From: Gnetum montanum
Taxonomy: Eukaryota > Streptophyta > Gnetopsida > Gnetales > Gnetaceae
DNA length: 64,000 bases
Assembly: GCA_015680685.1 (NCBI GenBank)
Contig: MNCI01006123.1
Location: forward strand, 58,442-122,441
Direction: 5' to 3'
Part shown: piece by piece, positions 1-12,509 of the stretch
Layout of the letters: every line of letters starts with the position of its first letter
How positions within the stretch are numbered: position 1 is the stretch's first letter
Made by a program: the position numbers and the translations under genes
Notes under the pieces: generated by a model
What the model saw: the letters and a program-made list of their open reading frames with translations, nothing else
The model's database searches: none
Told to the model about the DNA's origin: nothing

Positions 1-301
1 CGATCTTGGAGTAGATCTCATTTTCTCGTCAGTTGGTATTATGTTCTCATATCAAATCGTCATCTCGTTACACGATCGTTAACAAATTTACTAACCAAGT
101 AAGTCCCTGTCTGATTGACAAGACCGTTTAGGGCATCTTGGATTCATTTTCTCTAGCATGGCCCTCACATGGATCTGGGGTTGAAACTGTGTACATGGAA
201 ATCCTCTTGNATAGCATGGCCCTCACATGGATCTGGGGTTGAAACTGTGTACATGGAAATCCTCTTGGTGTTTCCAGCAACCGATATTTTCCATCGTTAC
301 A
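1..301 (+). repeat. T1: 3' part of a Tat-family LTR
   Basis: The stretch from about 106 matches the last part of the T5 and T6 LTRs: AAGTAAGTCCCTG, a GACAAGACCGTT block, GGATCTGGGGTT, then the terminal CGTTACA ending at 301. From 302 the sequence is chromovirus integrase, so 301 is the LTR edge. The rest of the LTR lies left of the window. It may be the 3' LTR of a plus-strand element or a solo LTR; only the left flank would tell. It contains a duplication around an N at 210. Confidence 0.8.
155..267. other. 55-bp duplication flanking a single N (probable assembly join)
   Basis: Bases 155-209 are repeated without change at 213-267, with one ambiguous base N at 210 between them. The related LTRs at 39,280 and 55,720 have this block once. 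A perfect direct repeat around one N is the usual mark of two contig ends that overlap but were not merged. I read it as an artefact rather than biology. Confidence 0.8.
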
Positions 302-760
302 ATAGGTTGTGCTAAAATTTAGTTTTGTTCCAAGAGCTTGCGGGATAGCTTTCCAAAAATGAGATGTAAACTTTAGATTCCTATGTAAAATTATTTTCTT
401 AGGTATGCCATGTAATTTAACTATTTCTTGAATATAAATTTTTGCAATCTTTCTAGCATCATAATCTAATTTCACTTTGATGAAGTGTGCTGACTTTGTT
501 AGCCTATCAACTACCACCATTATGGAAGCATATCCTCCAAGAATTTTAGATAACCCAATAATAAAATCTATTTGAATCTCATCCCATTTCCATTCTGTAA
601 TATTGTGTGGTTGTAAAAGAACTATTGGTACTTGATGTTCAACCTTAGCTTGCTGACATGTTAAAAACCTTGCCACAAACTCAACAACATCTTTTTTCAT
701 TCTAGGCCACCAAATTTTTTTTTTGATTTCATGTAGCATTTTTGTTATCCTATATGACAT
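302..760 (-). pseudogene. K1 integrase fragment (chromovirus)
   Basis: The readable frame starts near 760. It gives the zinc-finger end (IWWPRMKKDVVEF then C-L-T-C-Q-Q in degraded form) and the first part of the catalytic core: WKWDEIQIDFIIGL with the first Asp, and VDRLTKSAHF. In the canonical enzyme the second catalytic Asp lies in a SDRD-like motif; here the site reads LHRN, so the Asp is lost. The frame then runs on into T1 LTR sequence below 302, so the catalytic Glu and C-terminal domain are missing. Integrases of this family insert the cDNA into chromatin; this copy is dead. Confidence 0.85.
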
Positions 761-779
761 GTATAAACTATTTCATGGT

Positions 780-1990
780 GTTCTTCCATTACAAAATTTC
801 TAGGTTTTTCATTGGCTAGAACATATAAATGATCTTGGAAAAATAGAAAACCATTAGCAGTAATTTTAAATCCATTTTCCAGTTGACCTAGGTTCTTCTT
901 TTCAAATTTCTTAGTAAAGAACTTATCATTTTATAGTCCCTTTCTAATCAAATAAACAATTGTACTCTAAATTAAAAAGGTTCCCTTAACATACCTCCTT
1001 TGGCTAAGAGCATCTACCACCTTGTTTCCTCTACCCTCATGAGAAAGGAGCTTAAAATCATAATCACATAAGAATTATAACAAATGTATTTGTCTCATGT
1101 TTAAATTAGGTTTAATGAAAATGTATTTCAAACTTTGATGATTTGACCATACTCTAAATTTCTTTCCATACAAATAATGTCTCCATATTTGTAAAGCATG
1201 GACCACTACTACAAGTTCCAAATCATGCATTAGGTAACTGTGTTCATGCGGTTTTAATTATCTTGATCCATAAGCAACTACCTAATTTTGATGCATTAAA
1301 ACACAGCCTAATCCCTCACTAGAGGCATATGTATATACATCAAATTGAAAATTTTTTGAAGGCATTATTAATATAGGTGTTGATATTAATAAATATTTTA
1401 GCTTTTGGAAAGCCAAAGTACATTTCTCTTACCATTGGAACTGATTGCTATTCTTTAGCAATGATGTAAAAGGGGCTGAATTTTTTGAAAAATCTTTTAC
1501 AAACCTGTAGTAATAGCTTTCTAATCCCAAGAAACTTCTGACCTTTGTAACATTCTCAAGTTAAGGCCAAATAATTATTACACCAATTTTATTTGGATAA
1601 ATGGTTAACCCTTTTTCTGATAAGACATGACCAATAAACCTTATTTCATATTGCCAAAATGTACACTTGCTCTTACTTTCCTACAACTTATGTATCCTAA
1701 AGGTTTGTAGGATCAACCTTAGGTGTTGGTTATGTTCCTCAACTATCTTAGAATATATTAAAATATCATCTATGAATACTCCTACAAACTAGTCCAAAAA
1801 TGGCTAAAAAATCTAATTCCTTATGCTCATAAAGGTAGCTGGAGCATTAGTTAGACCAAAAGGAATAATAGTGAATTCATAATGTTCATACCTTGTTCAA
1901 AAGACTATTTTTGAAATATATCTTGTTTTGGATAATTGTAGAAATTCTTTTCATTCAACACCTTCATTATGAATTTTTACCTTTTTAGTT
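780..1990 (-). pseudogene. K1 reverse transcriptase / RNase H remains
   Basis: No long open frame survives, but three-frame reading of the minus strand gives ordered RT pieces: [16 protein letters not shown], then FIDDILIYSK (active-site YxDD equivalent), then SKCTFWQYEIRFIGHVLS, then the connection segment TKVRSFLGLESYYYRFVKDFS. RNase H remains follow toward 780. The fingers and palm upstream of FTIIPFGL are absent. Stops are frequent and many are TAG or TAA in place of CAG or CAA. The function would have been copying the element RNA into cDNA. Confidence 0.75.
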
Positions 1991-1992
1991 CT

Positions 1993-2187
1993 TCACCAAT
2001 TTGCAGCATCACCTGCTAAAACATGAGTTGTAAGAAGAAATCTTGCTCTGGCATTTGTATGTAATAGTTCAAAAAAATCATTCATCCTAAACAACCAAGA
2101 TTTAGCTTGTTCTCCACTTGAAACTCCATCAAATGATGGTGGTTTACACTTAAAAAATTCTTGCAACTTGATAGTCCCATTATTCAC
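1993..2187 (-). pseudogene. K1 gag fragment
   Basis: A short frame encodes LQEFFKCKPPSFDGV followed by AKSWLFRMNDFFELL and ends LAGDAANW. This is the conserved core of the Retrotrans_gag domain (PPxFxG...W...ME..F...L.GDA..WW). It directly abuts RT remains, so the rest of gag and the protease were deleted. The sequence from 2,188 to 2,576 is the 5' part of gag and the leader and is too decayed to read. Confidence 0.75.
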
Positions 2188-2576
2188 TTCATTTTGATAC
2201 TATCCTACCTCATTTTCTTCATGATTCTGTACTATTGGCTACATATTTTATTGTATAGCTATAGTAATCAAAGTGACAGAATGGGCAAGTGCTACAAAGG
2301 CCTCTTGCCAATGTTGAGGAGGCTCATTCGCTTGGTTGCTAGAACTAGCACCACACTTATTCCTCATGTAAGTCTTCATTGTACTTGTTGTTCAAAGACC
2401 TATACAAACTTTGAATGCTATGCTTTAGTTGCCATGATAAAGTATTCCAAATCAACATTGAAGCCATTTCTTCTCAATTTAGGCATATGAAAGATAGACC
2501 AACACCATATCAAATAATGCATAAATTTAGACTTCATAAGAGATTTTAAGGAAAGTAAAAGAAAGCCAAACCTAGT

Positions 2577-2588
2577 GCTCTGATACCA
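2577..2588 (-). other. K1 primer binding site (initiator tRNA-Met)
   Basis: The minus strand reads TGGTATCAGAGC, the common plant retrotransposon primer site complementary to the 3' end of initiator methionine tRNA. Three bases separate it from the LTR end GGGTATTACA, which is the expected arrangement. It fixes the orientation of K1 and the inner edge of its 5' LTR. Confidence 0.85.
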
Positions 2589-2591
2589 AAA

Positions 2592-4976
2592 TGTAATACC
2601 CATTCATAGGGAGCAAGAGCTAGCACTTGAAACCCCCTTAGAAAAAAAGCTAGTTGAAAGAGGAAAATTCCCAGGTGGCTTTCTTTCTGCAACAATCAAA
2701 CTAATATTAACTTATAAAATTAAAACAAAATTAACAACGCTAAAATTTAGCTCTAAAATAGGTCAATAAATATTAAATTTTATGAATCAAGAGATAATTT
2801 TATAAAGAAATAACCATAGTAAAAATATCTATGTAAGATTCATCAGATTTAAAAAATCAAACTTTTTATTATTCAACCTAAAAAGAAATATTTAATCAGG
2901 ATCATTTTCACATTTGAAAACCAAAGAAATGACCACAAAAGTAGATAAATTAATAATCTCATACTTATTCAATCACATAATAATATTTTATAATTTCCAT
3001 CCATACACAAAAACAAGATATGAATTTAACTCTTGTAATCATTTTACCAGTAATCTTTTAATCATGAAATTCATATGTTCAATAGCAGATAATAGATAGA
3101 TCACAATCATAAATTAACATCCTAGGTTTTTTCCCACTCCATGAACTTATAGAAAGATATTAAAATCAAAATTGAGAAGGTATAGGAAAAAGAAAGTATA
3201 ATTCAAGATTTAGATCCAAGATTTATGCATTGAAAGGGACAGGGTTCATCAACTGAATTCTAACCAAAAATCAAGAATTCAGAAATTTTAAAATGTTCAC
3301 AATTATCCATGGGCCTAAAGATACTCTCACTTTCTACCAGCAATACCAATTCTCATATCAGGGTTCCTTGGCCCCTATTGGCAATATTTTGCAAAAAATG
3401 CCCCAAATTGTTATGGGTGTTTTTGAATCATTACATAAAAGACTCTCATCCAAGTTATTTAGGTGTGAGAGTGTAGAGGATGGGTGGAGAGATCCAAAAA
3501 AAAGGTAATAAAGGTTTCAAAAATATAATCTTACAACAACAATCTTGATATTTTCATATAAGCATTGTGAAGGTGGTTAGACAAGCAAGAAGAGAAAAGT
3601 TTGAGAAAATCAGCCCTTGTTGGCCATTATCAAACATAATAGAGATAGATCATTTTACCTCCTTACTTAGATATCTTGTTTACTAGGAGGAATTATCAGA
3701 ATATTGGATTGCTATGCCACAATAGTTTTCTTTTTCCTTGCTATCTCTTGTAGTAGCCATAGTCTTCTCTCCCTTCCCAACCACACTTCCTGTTGTTGTA
3801 TCCCTTTTTTGTATTATGCTCAGCTACTTTTGCCTTGTGTGTTTTTTTACTCTCCTCCTCTCCCTATTTGTAGGTGGAATAAGGGATAATGGATGGTTTC
3901 TTGTAATTGAATTCTTGGGGATTTTTTGTATTCTTCTCTTTCTTTTTAAAGTTCTCTCTCTCTCTCTCTCTCTCTCTTTTAGCAATGAGTCATGAGTTCA
4001 ATTCCCTTCATGATCACTATAAAAAAAATCAATAAAATATGTATATTCATAGGTTGTAGGTTCAATTCTTAAATCAACAATTTTTCATATTTCAGAATTC
4101 AGATTTTGCTAGATATAAGTTCAATTCCTCTTCGTAATTATAAAACATTCCAGCATAATATCTATCTCTTTATCACTCAGAATGGTCATAAGATGCAAGG
4201 AAAATTTTTTTAGAATAGATTCATGATAAGGACAATTCAAGATACATAATCAAATAAGGAACCTTCTTTTTTAGGTCATCAGCAATGTAAATTTTCCCAT
4301 TATCTTACGAGCTTTGAAAGGTCATCACATGACCTTTCTATAGCCATGGAGAGGGTACTTATACTCTACTATTTTAAACTAAAAGAAGAAATCCATCACA
4401 TTTAGATAAAAAAATAAAAAATAAAATATAAAGCTATAGTATTTGCACACAATATCCTTGATTCATGGGTCAGGTTCCTTCAACTTGATTCATAGGTTAA
4501 GTTCCTCAGTATGAGCATTCTTTTGCATCTCAACATACTTGTTTTCGCTCTTGCAACACACCTTGGAGTATTGTCCTCTATTTTTATTTTGTTTCTCAGC
4601 ATCTTTATTAAAATAGAACAACAAATATTTTTTCCCATATATTTATTATTATTATTATTTTAAGACATTTACAACATGTATTTTAAATCATATTTCTTAT
4701 GCATAAAGTATTTAAACATGCATATAAAAATATGGTTAACAAATTTATTACTACTCCAATTAGCCATTTCCACCATAGTCCAAACAAAGCACACACACAA
4801 GTTGTCAACAAAACATGCACACAAACACATAGAAAGACTATTATAAACATTAATGCAAAAACTTAGGGAGAAGTGGTTCATTACATACCCTCATCCTAAA
4901 GTTTGATGAAGTGACACTAGCATAGGAGTGGCTGAAGGGATAGATACCTAGATACATTCAAGCAAAAATCCAACAT
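2592..4976 (-). repeat. K1 5' LTR (outer edge approximate)
   Basis: The inner edge is firm because the plus strand starts TGTAATACCC next to the primer site. The outer edge is put where homology to the T2 antisense gene begins (about 4,980). The region is AT-rich, has no convincing coding frame, and holds a (CT)n tract at about 3,953-3,977. The partner LTR is not in the window, so the length of about 2.4 kb cannot be checked here. I see no other gene in this stretch. Confidence 0.55.
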
Positions 4977-4979
4977 GTA

Positions 4980-7489
4980 GGTTTGTTTGATGTATTCATG
5001 ACACCTATCCCTTCCATTCCTATTGTGGAGATGTTGCATGTAATTGACTTCTTTAATGAGAATGTTGGTCATTTTAGCACCATCATCCAAGGTATGAAGG
5101 TAAACATGGACATAGGTGTTGGCTTCTTTCGTGAATTATTTGGTATTCCTACTGACAAGGCAAAGGTTCCCACTAGGACAATAAGGGAATTGGGCCATTG
5201 TGATGAAGTTCTAGAGTGGCTTGGTGCCAACATGGGCCACTCTAGAATTTTGTGGATAGGTTCATAAACCCTAATGAAAAGGAATCATATCCTTTGTTTA
5301 GGTCTCATGCATTTCCCAAACTATTATCATAAAAGAAGGTAATTGGCCTAGCATAGGAGTGGACCTTTAAGAAGGTCCTAATGGAGGACATCAAATTTGA
5401 TTGGGCAACTACTATGGCTATTGGGCTTCGAGAGGAGATCCTTAGACTTTGTGTTGATACTTGTATGACAATCCATATGCACTTTGCATGTTTTTGCAAG
5501 TTATCTGAAGAGGTTTGTGAAGTTTCTAGTGGTGCATAAGAATGGACAATGGGTTTCCCAAGACCCAAGCCAACTTTCTAGGCCTTGGATAAAACACATT
5601 ATCCAACAGTGTAGGCCTATAACCCATTAGAGGGGATGAATGATATATTATCCATCACCACAAAGAATCTTGATGTTAGATAGTACAAGTCTCTTGATAA
5701 TACTGATGATGATGAACCCCTCTCATTTCCTACTAGTATCTAGGATGCCAAACAATGGCACATGAAGGTTGAAGGGGTAGTTAGGAAGAAACTCAAGAGG
5801 CCTATGGAGGAGGCATACCTAGCATTAGATCAGCCTACCCTGAAAAAGCTTAAGTTCAAGCTTAAGCCATCATAGTATGTAGTTGCAAGTATGCTTTGTT
5901 TAAACTTGACTATTTCATGTTCAAAAATTTTATTTCTACTTTATGATTTCATGTGTTAATCAATTTTTCTATGTGCTATGGTTGTAGATAAGTGTTAGGT
6001 TATAGTAGCCCAAGCTGCTATGGAGGTAGAACAAATGCATGTAGAAGAGGTACTCCTAAAGCAACCTATGGTTGAAGGATTTGCTGATGTAAGTATAGAA
6101 GATCTAGATGCCTTGTTTGGTGAGGTAGTACCATGTACCTCTCCCATCATCATCCTAGATGAGGGAGAGGAGGATGAGCTAGGTATTCCTATGCCTTAAT
6201 ATTTTCATTATATCTCATTGGTTATCTTTGGCTATCATCCTAATCTTTCGATGATTATTATGCTTACAATAGTTCATGAATCACCAGTGCCAACTCCTAT
6301 CCATAAGTTTCATTTGAAACCATGGGTAGAGACTCTAGACAAAGTGGAGTTCTTGCATGGAATGACTAAGGACATCATCAATCAGTTGCATCAGGTTGCA
6401 CTTGGGATAGGTAAGGATTTTTTTGTGTGTGTCTTAGTCATTGACTTTGCTTGCATTATGGCCATCTTAGGTTTTGTTTTATGGTTGCATTTAATGCTTA
6501 CATAGTACCTTTCATGGAATGGGACCCCAGTAGAGACATGAAAATAAAATTCTTACCTAAGCTTCCCTTTGATGTATCTAGTATACCCATGAAGTTGTAC
6601 AAGACCACTACTGATTTGGTAATGTCATGCACAAAAACTTCATGGGAGCTAAAGAGGTCCAACAAATCCCTATGGGAGGAAGTTATGGCTTTAAGGGAAA
6701 AGAATTAAAGGTAGGAGGATACCATTAGAGGTCTCTAAGACTGTAAGGCCTTTGTGGAAGCCCAAGTGGCTAACTTAAGAAAATTATAGACTAAAGAGAT
6801 CATGTGGACCCACTACTACCATGTTGTTCAAGATAATGTAGCAGTCCTATGGGAGATGGTGGAATAATGTATGCAGAGGAACCTCATTTCCCAAAAGTTT
6901 GAGTACAAGGATCATTGTGCTTGGGTCCTAGAGTGAAGCAAGACACAAAAGGTCCACAAGTGATAATATAAGACTGATTGTGAGGCCTACCTAAAGGGGC
7001 TCAAGAAGGAGTCAGTTGAATGGTTCAAGAGAGAGCTATTCATTTAGGGGATCTAGGTAGAGAGTGCTTATCAACTTTTTGAAAGTACTTGCAAGGTGGA
7101 GTAATCCTCTACCCTTTAGATTACCACTATTGCAAGTGAGACCTCTACAATTGCTACTACCCATGAGCCCCATCCTTAGACTCCTATAGATAGGATTGGC
7201 ATTCTTTCTGGCATTGATCTTGGGAATGTTGACTGGGTAAACATGACAAAGGACTAGATCCTTCATCATTTGGAGGAAGGCCTTCCCCATCTACCCCCAG
7301 AAGTAATGGAGCTAGAATCTCCATAGGTTTGATATATTTTACGTTTTAGTCTTTGTTTTAAGTCATGATTTTGGCTATAGGTTACTAACTAGCTATATGT
7401 TTTTGCATTTCAAGCCTTAGAAGACATTGGTGGCCCTCGTAGTAAGAGAGGAAATGACCCACCACTTCCTCCTCTAGATGCCACTTAGT
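4980..7489 (+). pseudogene. T2 antisense gene (FCP1-like family gene), 5' exons lost
   Basis: This lies opposite to the T2 transcription direction. It begins in the middle of what is exon 4 in T5 and T6: GLFDVFMTPIPS then FGIPTDKAK, matching GLMDLFMAPNPS and FSVPADGI in T5. Exon 6 and 7 matches follow: EFLHGMTKDIINQL (T6 TFMEGVVQDMISRL), FMEWDPSRDMKI (T6 LRWDPSEPINL) and QRNLISQK (T6 QMDLLAQK). The last exon reads ALEDIGGPRSKRGNDPPLPP and stops near 7,489. Exons 1-3, with the HAD-like part, are cut off by K1. There are many stops, so this copy is a pseudogene. Exon edges are approximate. Confidence 0.7.
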
Positions 7490-8204
7490 ATCCTCCTTCA
7501 TTTAGCTTGTTGGCTATTTGTTTTTTTATGTTGATGGCTATGATTAGCCAAGACTATGTTATAGATTATTGTTATTCCTTGATATTTTTGCCACACAATG
7601 TAGCCATGGCTATGTATGTTATGGACATTTTAACTTTAAATTTAAATTTTGGTTTTATTTTTTGACTATATGCATCTATAGTAGTTGTAAACATTGTAAA
7701 TATTAAAAATAGTTATGTTTATGTTTTTGGCTATGGCTAATTGACAAAATAAAGTGTCATAATAAGCAAGATGTTTGCTAGTTTTAGGCCATTGCAGGTA
7801 CAAGTTATATTGCACGATTATGGCTACATTGCCATTTTAAGGCCATGGTAAGCCATAATGCCAATTTAAGGTCTTAGTGGGCCATAGTGCAAGTTTAACA
7901 TATTAACATATAGTAATGCTAGTTTAACATCTTAGTAGATGAGATGTGAAAGAGATGTATATTTGTAAGGATTTTTTCAATCATAAGAAGGGTTGTAATG
8001 AATAGAAAAAAATGCAAACAAACTTAGGCTACATGCATAGTCTATGTACATAAAAAAATAAAGATATAATGAACTACAAAATAAAATTAAGGCTAGTTGG
8101 CTATCAATGCATTTATTCATTAAGGCATGGGAAGATTAAGGTGAACTTCACTTGTGGAAATTCCTCCTAATCTTTTCAACATTAGGAAGTGAGTAAGGCC
8201 TATT
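7490..8204 (-). repeat. T2 protease/antisense-gene spacer with CTTAAACTGGC-type repeats
   Basis: No gene is visible. Between about 7,740 and 7,950 the minus strand holds several decayed copies of a motif of the form TGGCC..AA(G)RCCTTAAA(C/T)TGGC, spaced roughly 30-45 bp. The same spacer in T5 (33,410-33,720) and T6 (43,510-44,330) carries the better-kept form. Repeat orientation follows the element, not the genome strand. Confidence 0.65.
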
Positions 8205-8990
8205 CTACACAAGTTTGTATTTTCCATCCCCTTTGCTTATAATGTTAAAAGGGAGTTCATCCCATAATGTATCCCATTGTCTACCATTATCATTGTTTGC
8301 TGTCTTAGGATTTTTCTTTCCATGGCTAGGAGCTTCTTCTTGAAGCTTCACTTTAGACCTCTATTTTATGTTTATGTTGTTGACAGCTAGGGGAGCTACA
8401 TTATCACCAGGAATGATGATTTCACCTTCCTCGTAAGGAAGATGAACTTCTTGATGGATGGGCAAGGACACAACTCATAATTGAGCCAACCAAGATCTTC
8501 CTAGGATTAGGCTTAATCTTGGTGTCTCTTCCACCACCAAGAAGTTTGCAGTTGTAGGGAATAATTCTCTAACTACAAAATCCAAGGAGATAGACCCCTT
8601 GATGACAACTATTGATCCATTGAAGGACTTAAGAGCAACAGTAGTTGTAGGTTGCACTTGCTCAACTAAGCCTAAGCATCCAATGATGGTTCATGGGATA
8701 ACATTGGTTGTGGCTCCATCATCAACATGCACTTGATGTATTTTAAATTTTCCTATGTGTATGGTTTTGACTAAAGGAGTTGTAGTCACTTCTTTATTCT
8801 GAGGATTAACTTTAATTTTTCTATCGTGAAATGTTAAGGGTGTTGACTTCTCCTCCCTTGGTGAGGGAGGAATCATCACTGCATGGATGGCTTTCTCATT
8901 AGCAAGAATATCCTCACTAATGCATATGGAGGTCAAAATTTTGACGAGCACCTCACAATGTGTGGAAAAATTCATGATAAGGTTATACAA
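8205..8990 (-). pseudogene. T2 retropepsin-like protease
   Basis: The frame reads VDDGATTNVIP (active-site Asp-Asp-Gly-Ala, equivalent to DTGA), then LKSFNGSIVVIKGSI, and ends with LILGRSWLAQL, the flap-distal hallmark of plant gypsy proteases. It continues gag without its own start. A trailing segment with WDELPF matches WAELPF near the C-terminus in T6 (to 43,311), so the end is set at a stop near 8,205. An in-frame stop follows the active site. The enzyme would process the Gag-Pro precursor. Confidence 0.8.
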
Positions 8991-11802
8991 GCTTAGGGTT
9001 TTATTTTTCTACTTGAGGCATTGCTTGATTTGGTCTATTTCACTAAGGAATTTTTTATTGCTAGCCATGGGCTTGTCATCCCGATTGTGCTTTACTTCCT
9101 TCATGTATCCCAAAATGTGAACTTTGACTTTAGGCTTTGGCTATTATGGCTCTTCCTTGTTGTTTTGGTTGTGGGATTTGGTGTCCTCCTGTGGCTTGTT
9201 GGTTAAAGAGTTCAGGGCAAAGGAGGTCATGGGTATAGCCAAAATAAGAGTGGACTTTAATGAACCCACTTCTTTTCTTGCCTCAATATGCTTATCTCTC
9301 TTGTTGTCAGGCTTTTAAGTATGCTTCTTCCTTTGTTTGGCTATAGTTTTTTGGTTGTTAGCCATTGGCTATAAAGAAGAGGTAGTAGTATTGGCCCCGA
9401 TAAGAGGTTGTTGTGTATTTAGTTAGGCTATGGCTATTTGGGTTGTATTGGTTTGGAAGACCTTGATGAAAAAATGTTCCCTCAAAGTCATTCATGATGA
9501 TACTTTCACAATGAAGGTGGATCTTGAGCTATGTGAAGATAAAGAAGCCCTTTCATTGTAGAGGGGTACTTGAATCACAAATGGTTCTCTTGCAGGTGTT
9601 CAATTGTCATTGATATTGAATGCTAAAATAAAATAGGGGCTATCATTAGCCTTCAATGGGCCTTTGTAGACCTACATTGACTATTTTTGTAGCTAAATTA
9701 GGTTAGAGGCATTTAAGACTATTTTTTTCCTATCTATCATCCTTTGTAGGTCATCCTTTGCAGATCATCCTTCAGCACAAGGTAGAAGTCTATATCATGA
9801 CTAGGTAGTTGATGATGATGGTAAAAAGTGATCTAGCTTAAAGTATCTAGGCTATTGGGGATCATCCTTTGTTGCTCGAGTGGGATTTTTGACTATTTCA
9901 CATGGTTGCTTGTGTTTCTTTCGAGTGACTTCGATCATTTGTTTTTATTGCATGCATCCACTTCTTAATAGTTAGTCTAGCAAATAAAATGGTTTTAATG
10001 GAAACATAGTGTATTTAGACCTATCCTTCCTTTTGAAGTTAGGTCTATTTATTATTGATGGAGTGGTCCTAGAATTTTATCATTAGCTATTGCAGTCATT
10101 GGTGGAGGCCTTGAGTGAATTGACCTTTGGCCCTTAGTTCATGGTCTTTTTTTCCTTGGTTATAGTTGCTATAGTAGTGTGGTTTTGTTTTCTCTTTTAT
10201 TTTTCTCTTCTAGTATGTTGATTTTTATATGCTATATAGGCTAGATCATGACTAGCCTTTGTAGCATTGTCTATATTTTTAGTTTGTGAGAATGCTTAGC
10301 TAAGAGACTATAGATCAATGTAGTAGAATTTGGACTAGATGAAGTCATTAACTACTTCCTTGAATATGGGTAACAAGTGGGCTTCAACTATAAGCTCTGG
10401 TGTTTCATTTAGTAGTCCATTCCATCGCTAAATGAATTTTTATAGAGGTTTTAAAGGCCCCTACTTGACCTTCATGAGTTGGTTAAGCATTGTGTCAGGC
10501 TTCAAGTTATACTTGAAGTGATTGACAAACTAGGCTACCAAGTATTCTAGAGAGGATATAGATCCTATGGATAATTTTTGATACCAATTGAATGCTTTCC
10601 TAGTCAAAGAAATAGGGAAAATCCTCATGATGGTATGAGGTAATGGATGCAAGAGCAAACATTCAAATCAAGAGGTGATAAGGTGAGCATTAAAGTTACC
10701 TTCTCATTATATTTACTAAATTGGGAAATGGGGACACCTAGAGGAATTGTTAAGGATGGGACTATAGGACTTATGGGATCATCTTGGTAGAAGTTCATTA
10801 TCTTGATATTTTTTGTGATAGAGGCTTTAAGCCTCTTCAACTCCTCTGTTAGGTCTTGGATCATTTGGAGGGCTTGATCCAAGCTTTGAAGGTGGCCCCA
10901 TAGGTTGCGAGGTTTGTACATAAGGTTGGGGCATCTGTTGTAAAGCTTATGGCCTCATCATGGGTTGCATGATAGAAGGAAGAGGTTGCATTATGGTTGT
11001 GGCTTATGGGAAAAACAAAGAAAAAGATGCTTATGCTGATACTTGAGGCACAAATGGGAAAAATGGTGTATATGACCCCTATGTTTCTTAGGGTCTTATG
11101 GTAGACTCTACATGAGTAGTTAATAGATTTGAGGTGGCAAAAACCACCATTGATGGTTTTATGTATCAAGACTATGTTGTAAATGACATTGGTGTACTAT
11201 AGTTGGTTGTTTGTGGCATTAGTTGAGTGTGATGTGTGATTATAAATAGCATGGGATCTACCATAGTAGGGTAGGAAGGAGTGGAAGATGGTGGCACTAT
11301 GCCCATGGAGAAAACAAAAGCATTAGAGGAAGGTGCTATGACATTAGGAGATGTTTGTTGAAATAGTCCTCATAGGATGTTTTTAGGCTCAAGTTCTACC
11401 TTAAATTCATCATCCTCCTCTCATTGCTCTTCAAAGCTAGGCTTGTCATCTTCCTCTTCCACAGTAATTAATTGGGATAGATACTAGAATAAATATCGTT
11501 AAGGGGAATTTGCTCATATGGGAAAGGTATGTACTCTTTTCCACCCATATGTATGAGCTCACATTCCCTTTAGACCTTGGCTTCAATTCCTAGAATCAGC
11601 ATGCCTGCCTATATTTTAGCATAAATGAAGTTATAACAAACTTCATTTATGGCTACCAAATCAGGACTCTTCCTCTAACCCTCAAAGATCTCCTACACTC
11701 AATGATGGTAGGGTCTTTGGGATCATACACCCTCATGGCTTGTTGGCTATGATCTTAACCAGTGATGGTCAAGGGCAATTTGGTGGACTTTTGGAAAGAC
11801 AT
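8991..11802 (-). pseudogene. T2 gag
   Basis: The start is set at the ATG at 11,802 (MSFQKSTKLPLTI), at the same distance from the primer site as in T5. Conserved blocks follow: EYIPFPYEQIPL, then QALQMIQDLTEELKRLKA and MNFYQDDPISPIVPSL, then a C-terminal YHHHQLPSHDIDFYLVLKDD that matches the zinc-knuckle-like CNYHxxxGHDxxYY of T6. The first knuckle Cys is His here. Stops and frameshifts are scattered throughout. Gag packages the RNA into virus-like particles. A 14-bp triplication (CATCCTTTGNAGRT) sits at about 9,740-9,773. Confidence 0.7.
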
Positions 11803-12509
11803 GACTATAGTGCTGAGAATGCCTTTAAAATGGGCTATAAGTGATAAAATAGGAATAAATTCTAGTAAATGGAATTTAAAAACTATTAAATAAAATGAAA
11901 ATGGAAAAAAAATGATATACTTACTATAATTAGTAAGTGGGGATAATAGAAGTTTACCCCTTTATCAAAAATGGAATGTTGAAAACGTTGGTTTCAAACC
12001 TCACCTAAGTTGGCCATCCAACTACCTCTACACTGGGTATGGCAGGGGGGAAAGAAGGAAAGTGAGATAATGAAAATCTCACACCTTGTTATTTCAATTT
12101 TGGAGAGAGGGAAGGAAAGTTTGAAAACCAAAATGGAAACTTGGCAATTTCCAAAGATGGTTTTGGTAGGCTACCAACTTTTGTCATAAAGGAGGGATAA
12201 GTAGGCTTGGTTGGTATGGAAACCAATGTTAGTTTAGTGGCAAAAAATGTGGTAGTAGAAATTAAATGGTTATTAAGGCTTCCACACTAGCTTTGCTTAG
12301 AAATTCATAGTAGATGTTGTGAAGTTTCAGCATCCAAACCACTTGCAACTTCCATGAAATGGTTTTGGTCACAGAGGGGAAAGACTAGCATTGATTCATC
12401 AAAGGTTTTGGCTACAAAAAATTAAGTAAAAGCTTGCAAATGATCATAAAAAGAATATATCTAGTTACAAAATTTAGGTGAAGGTCATGCTTCTAGCACC
12501 AAGAAAAAT
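11803..12509 (-). other. T2 leader and primer binding site
   Basis: The primer site reads TTGGTGCTAGAAGC on the minus strand (about 12,502-12,489) and matches the T5 and T6 sites. I do not assign the tRNA. The leader down to 11,803 holds no gene, and the 166-bp repeats of T5 are not evident. Confidence 0.65.

Larger units (their letters stand above)
302..4976 (-). mobile_element. K1: degraded Tekay/Del-type chromovirus
   Basis: Read on the minus strand, the order is LTR (about 4,976-2,592), initiator-Met primer site (2,588-2,577), gag fragment, RNase H/RT remains and the start of integrase. Integrase is cut at 302 by the T1 LTR. The protease and N-terminal RT that should follow gag are missing, so there is a large internal deletion near 1,990. 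The RT reads FIDDILIYSK and the integrase has a CLTCQQ-KAEHQ-type zinc-finger region, both typical of Tekay/Del chromoviruses. The element lies inside the antisense gene of T2. The outer LTR edge is placed only to within some tens of bases. Confidence 0.7.

Noticed and set aside
3293-3508. 71-codon frame in the K1 LTR
   Set aside because: No recognisable domain or relative in the window, and it lies in AT-rich LTR DNA.
3953-3977. (CT)n tract as a regulatory element
   Set aside because: A simple microsatellite in a decayed LTR; nothing ties it to function.
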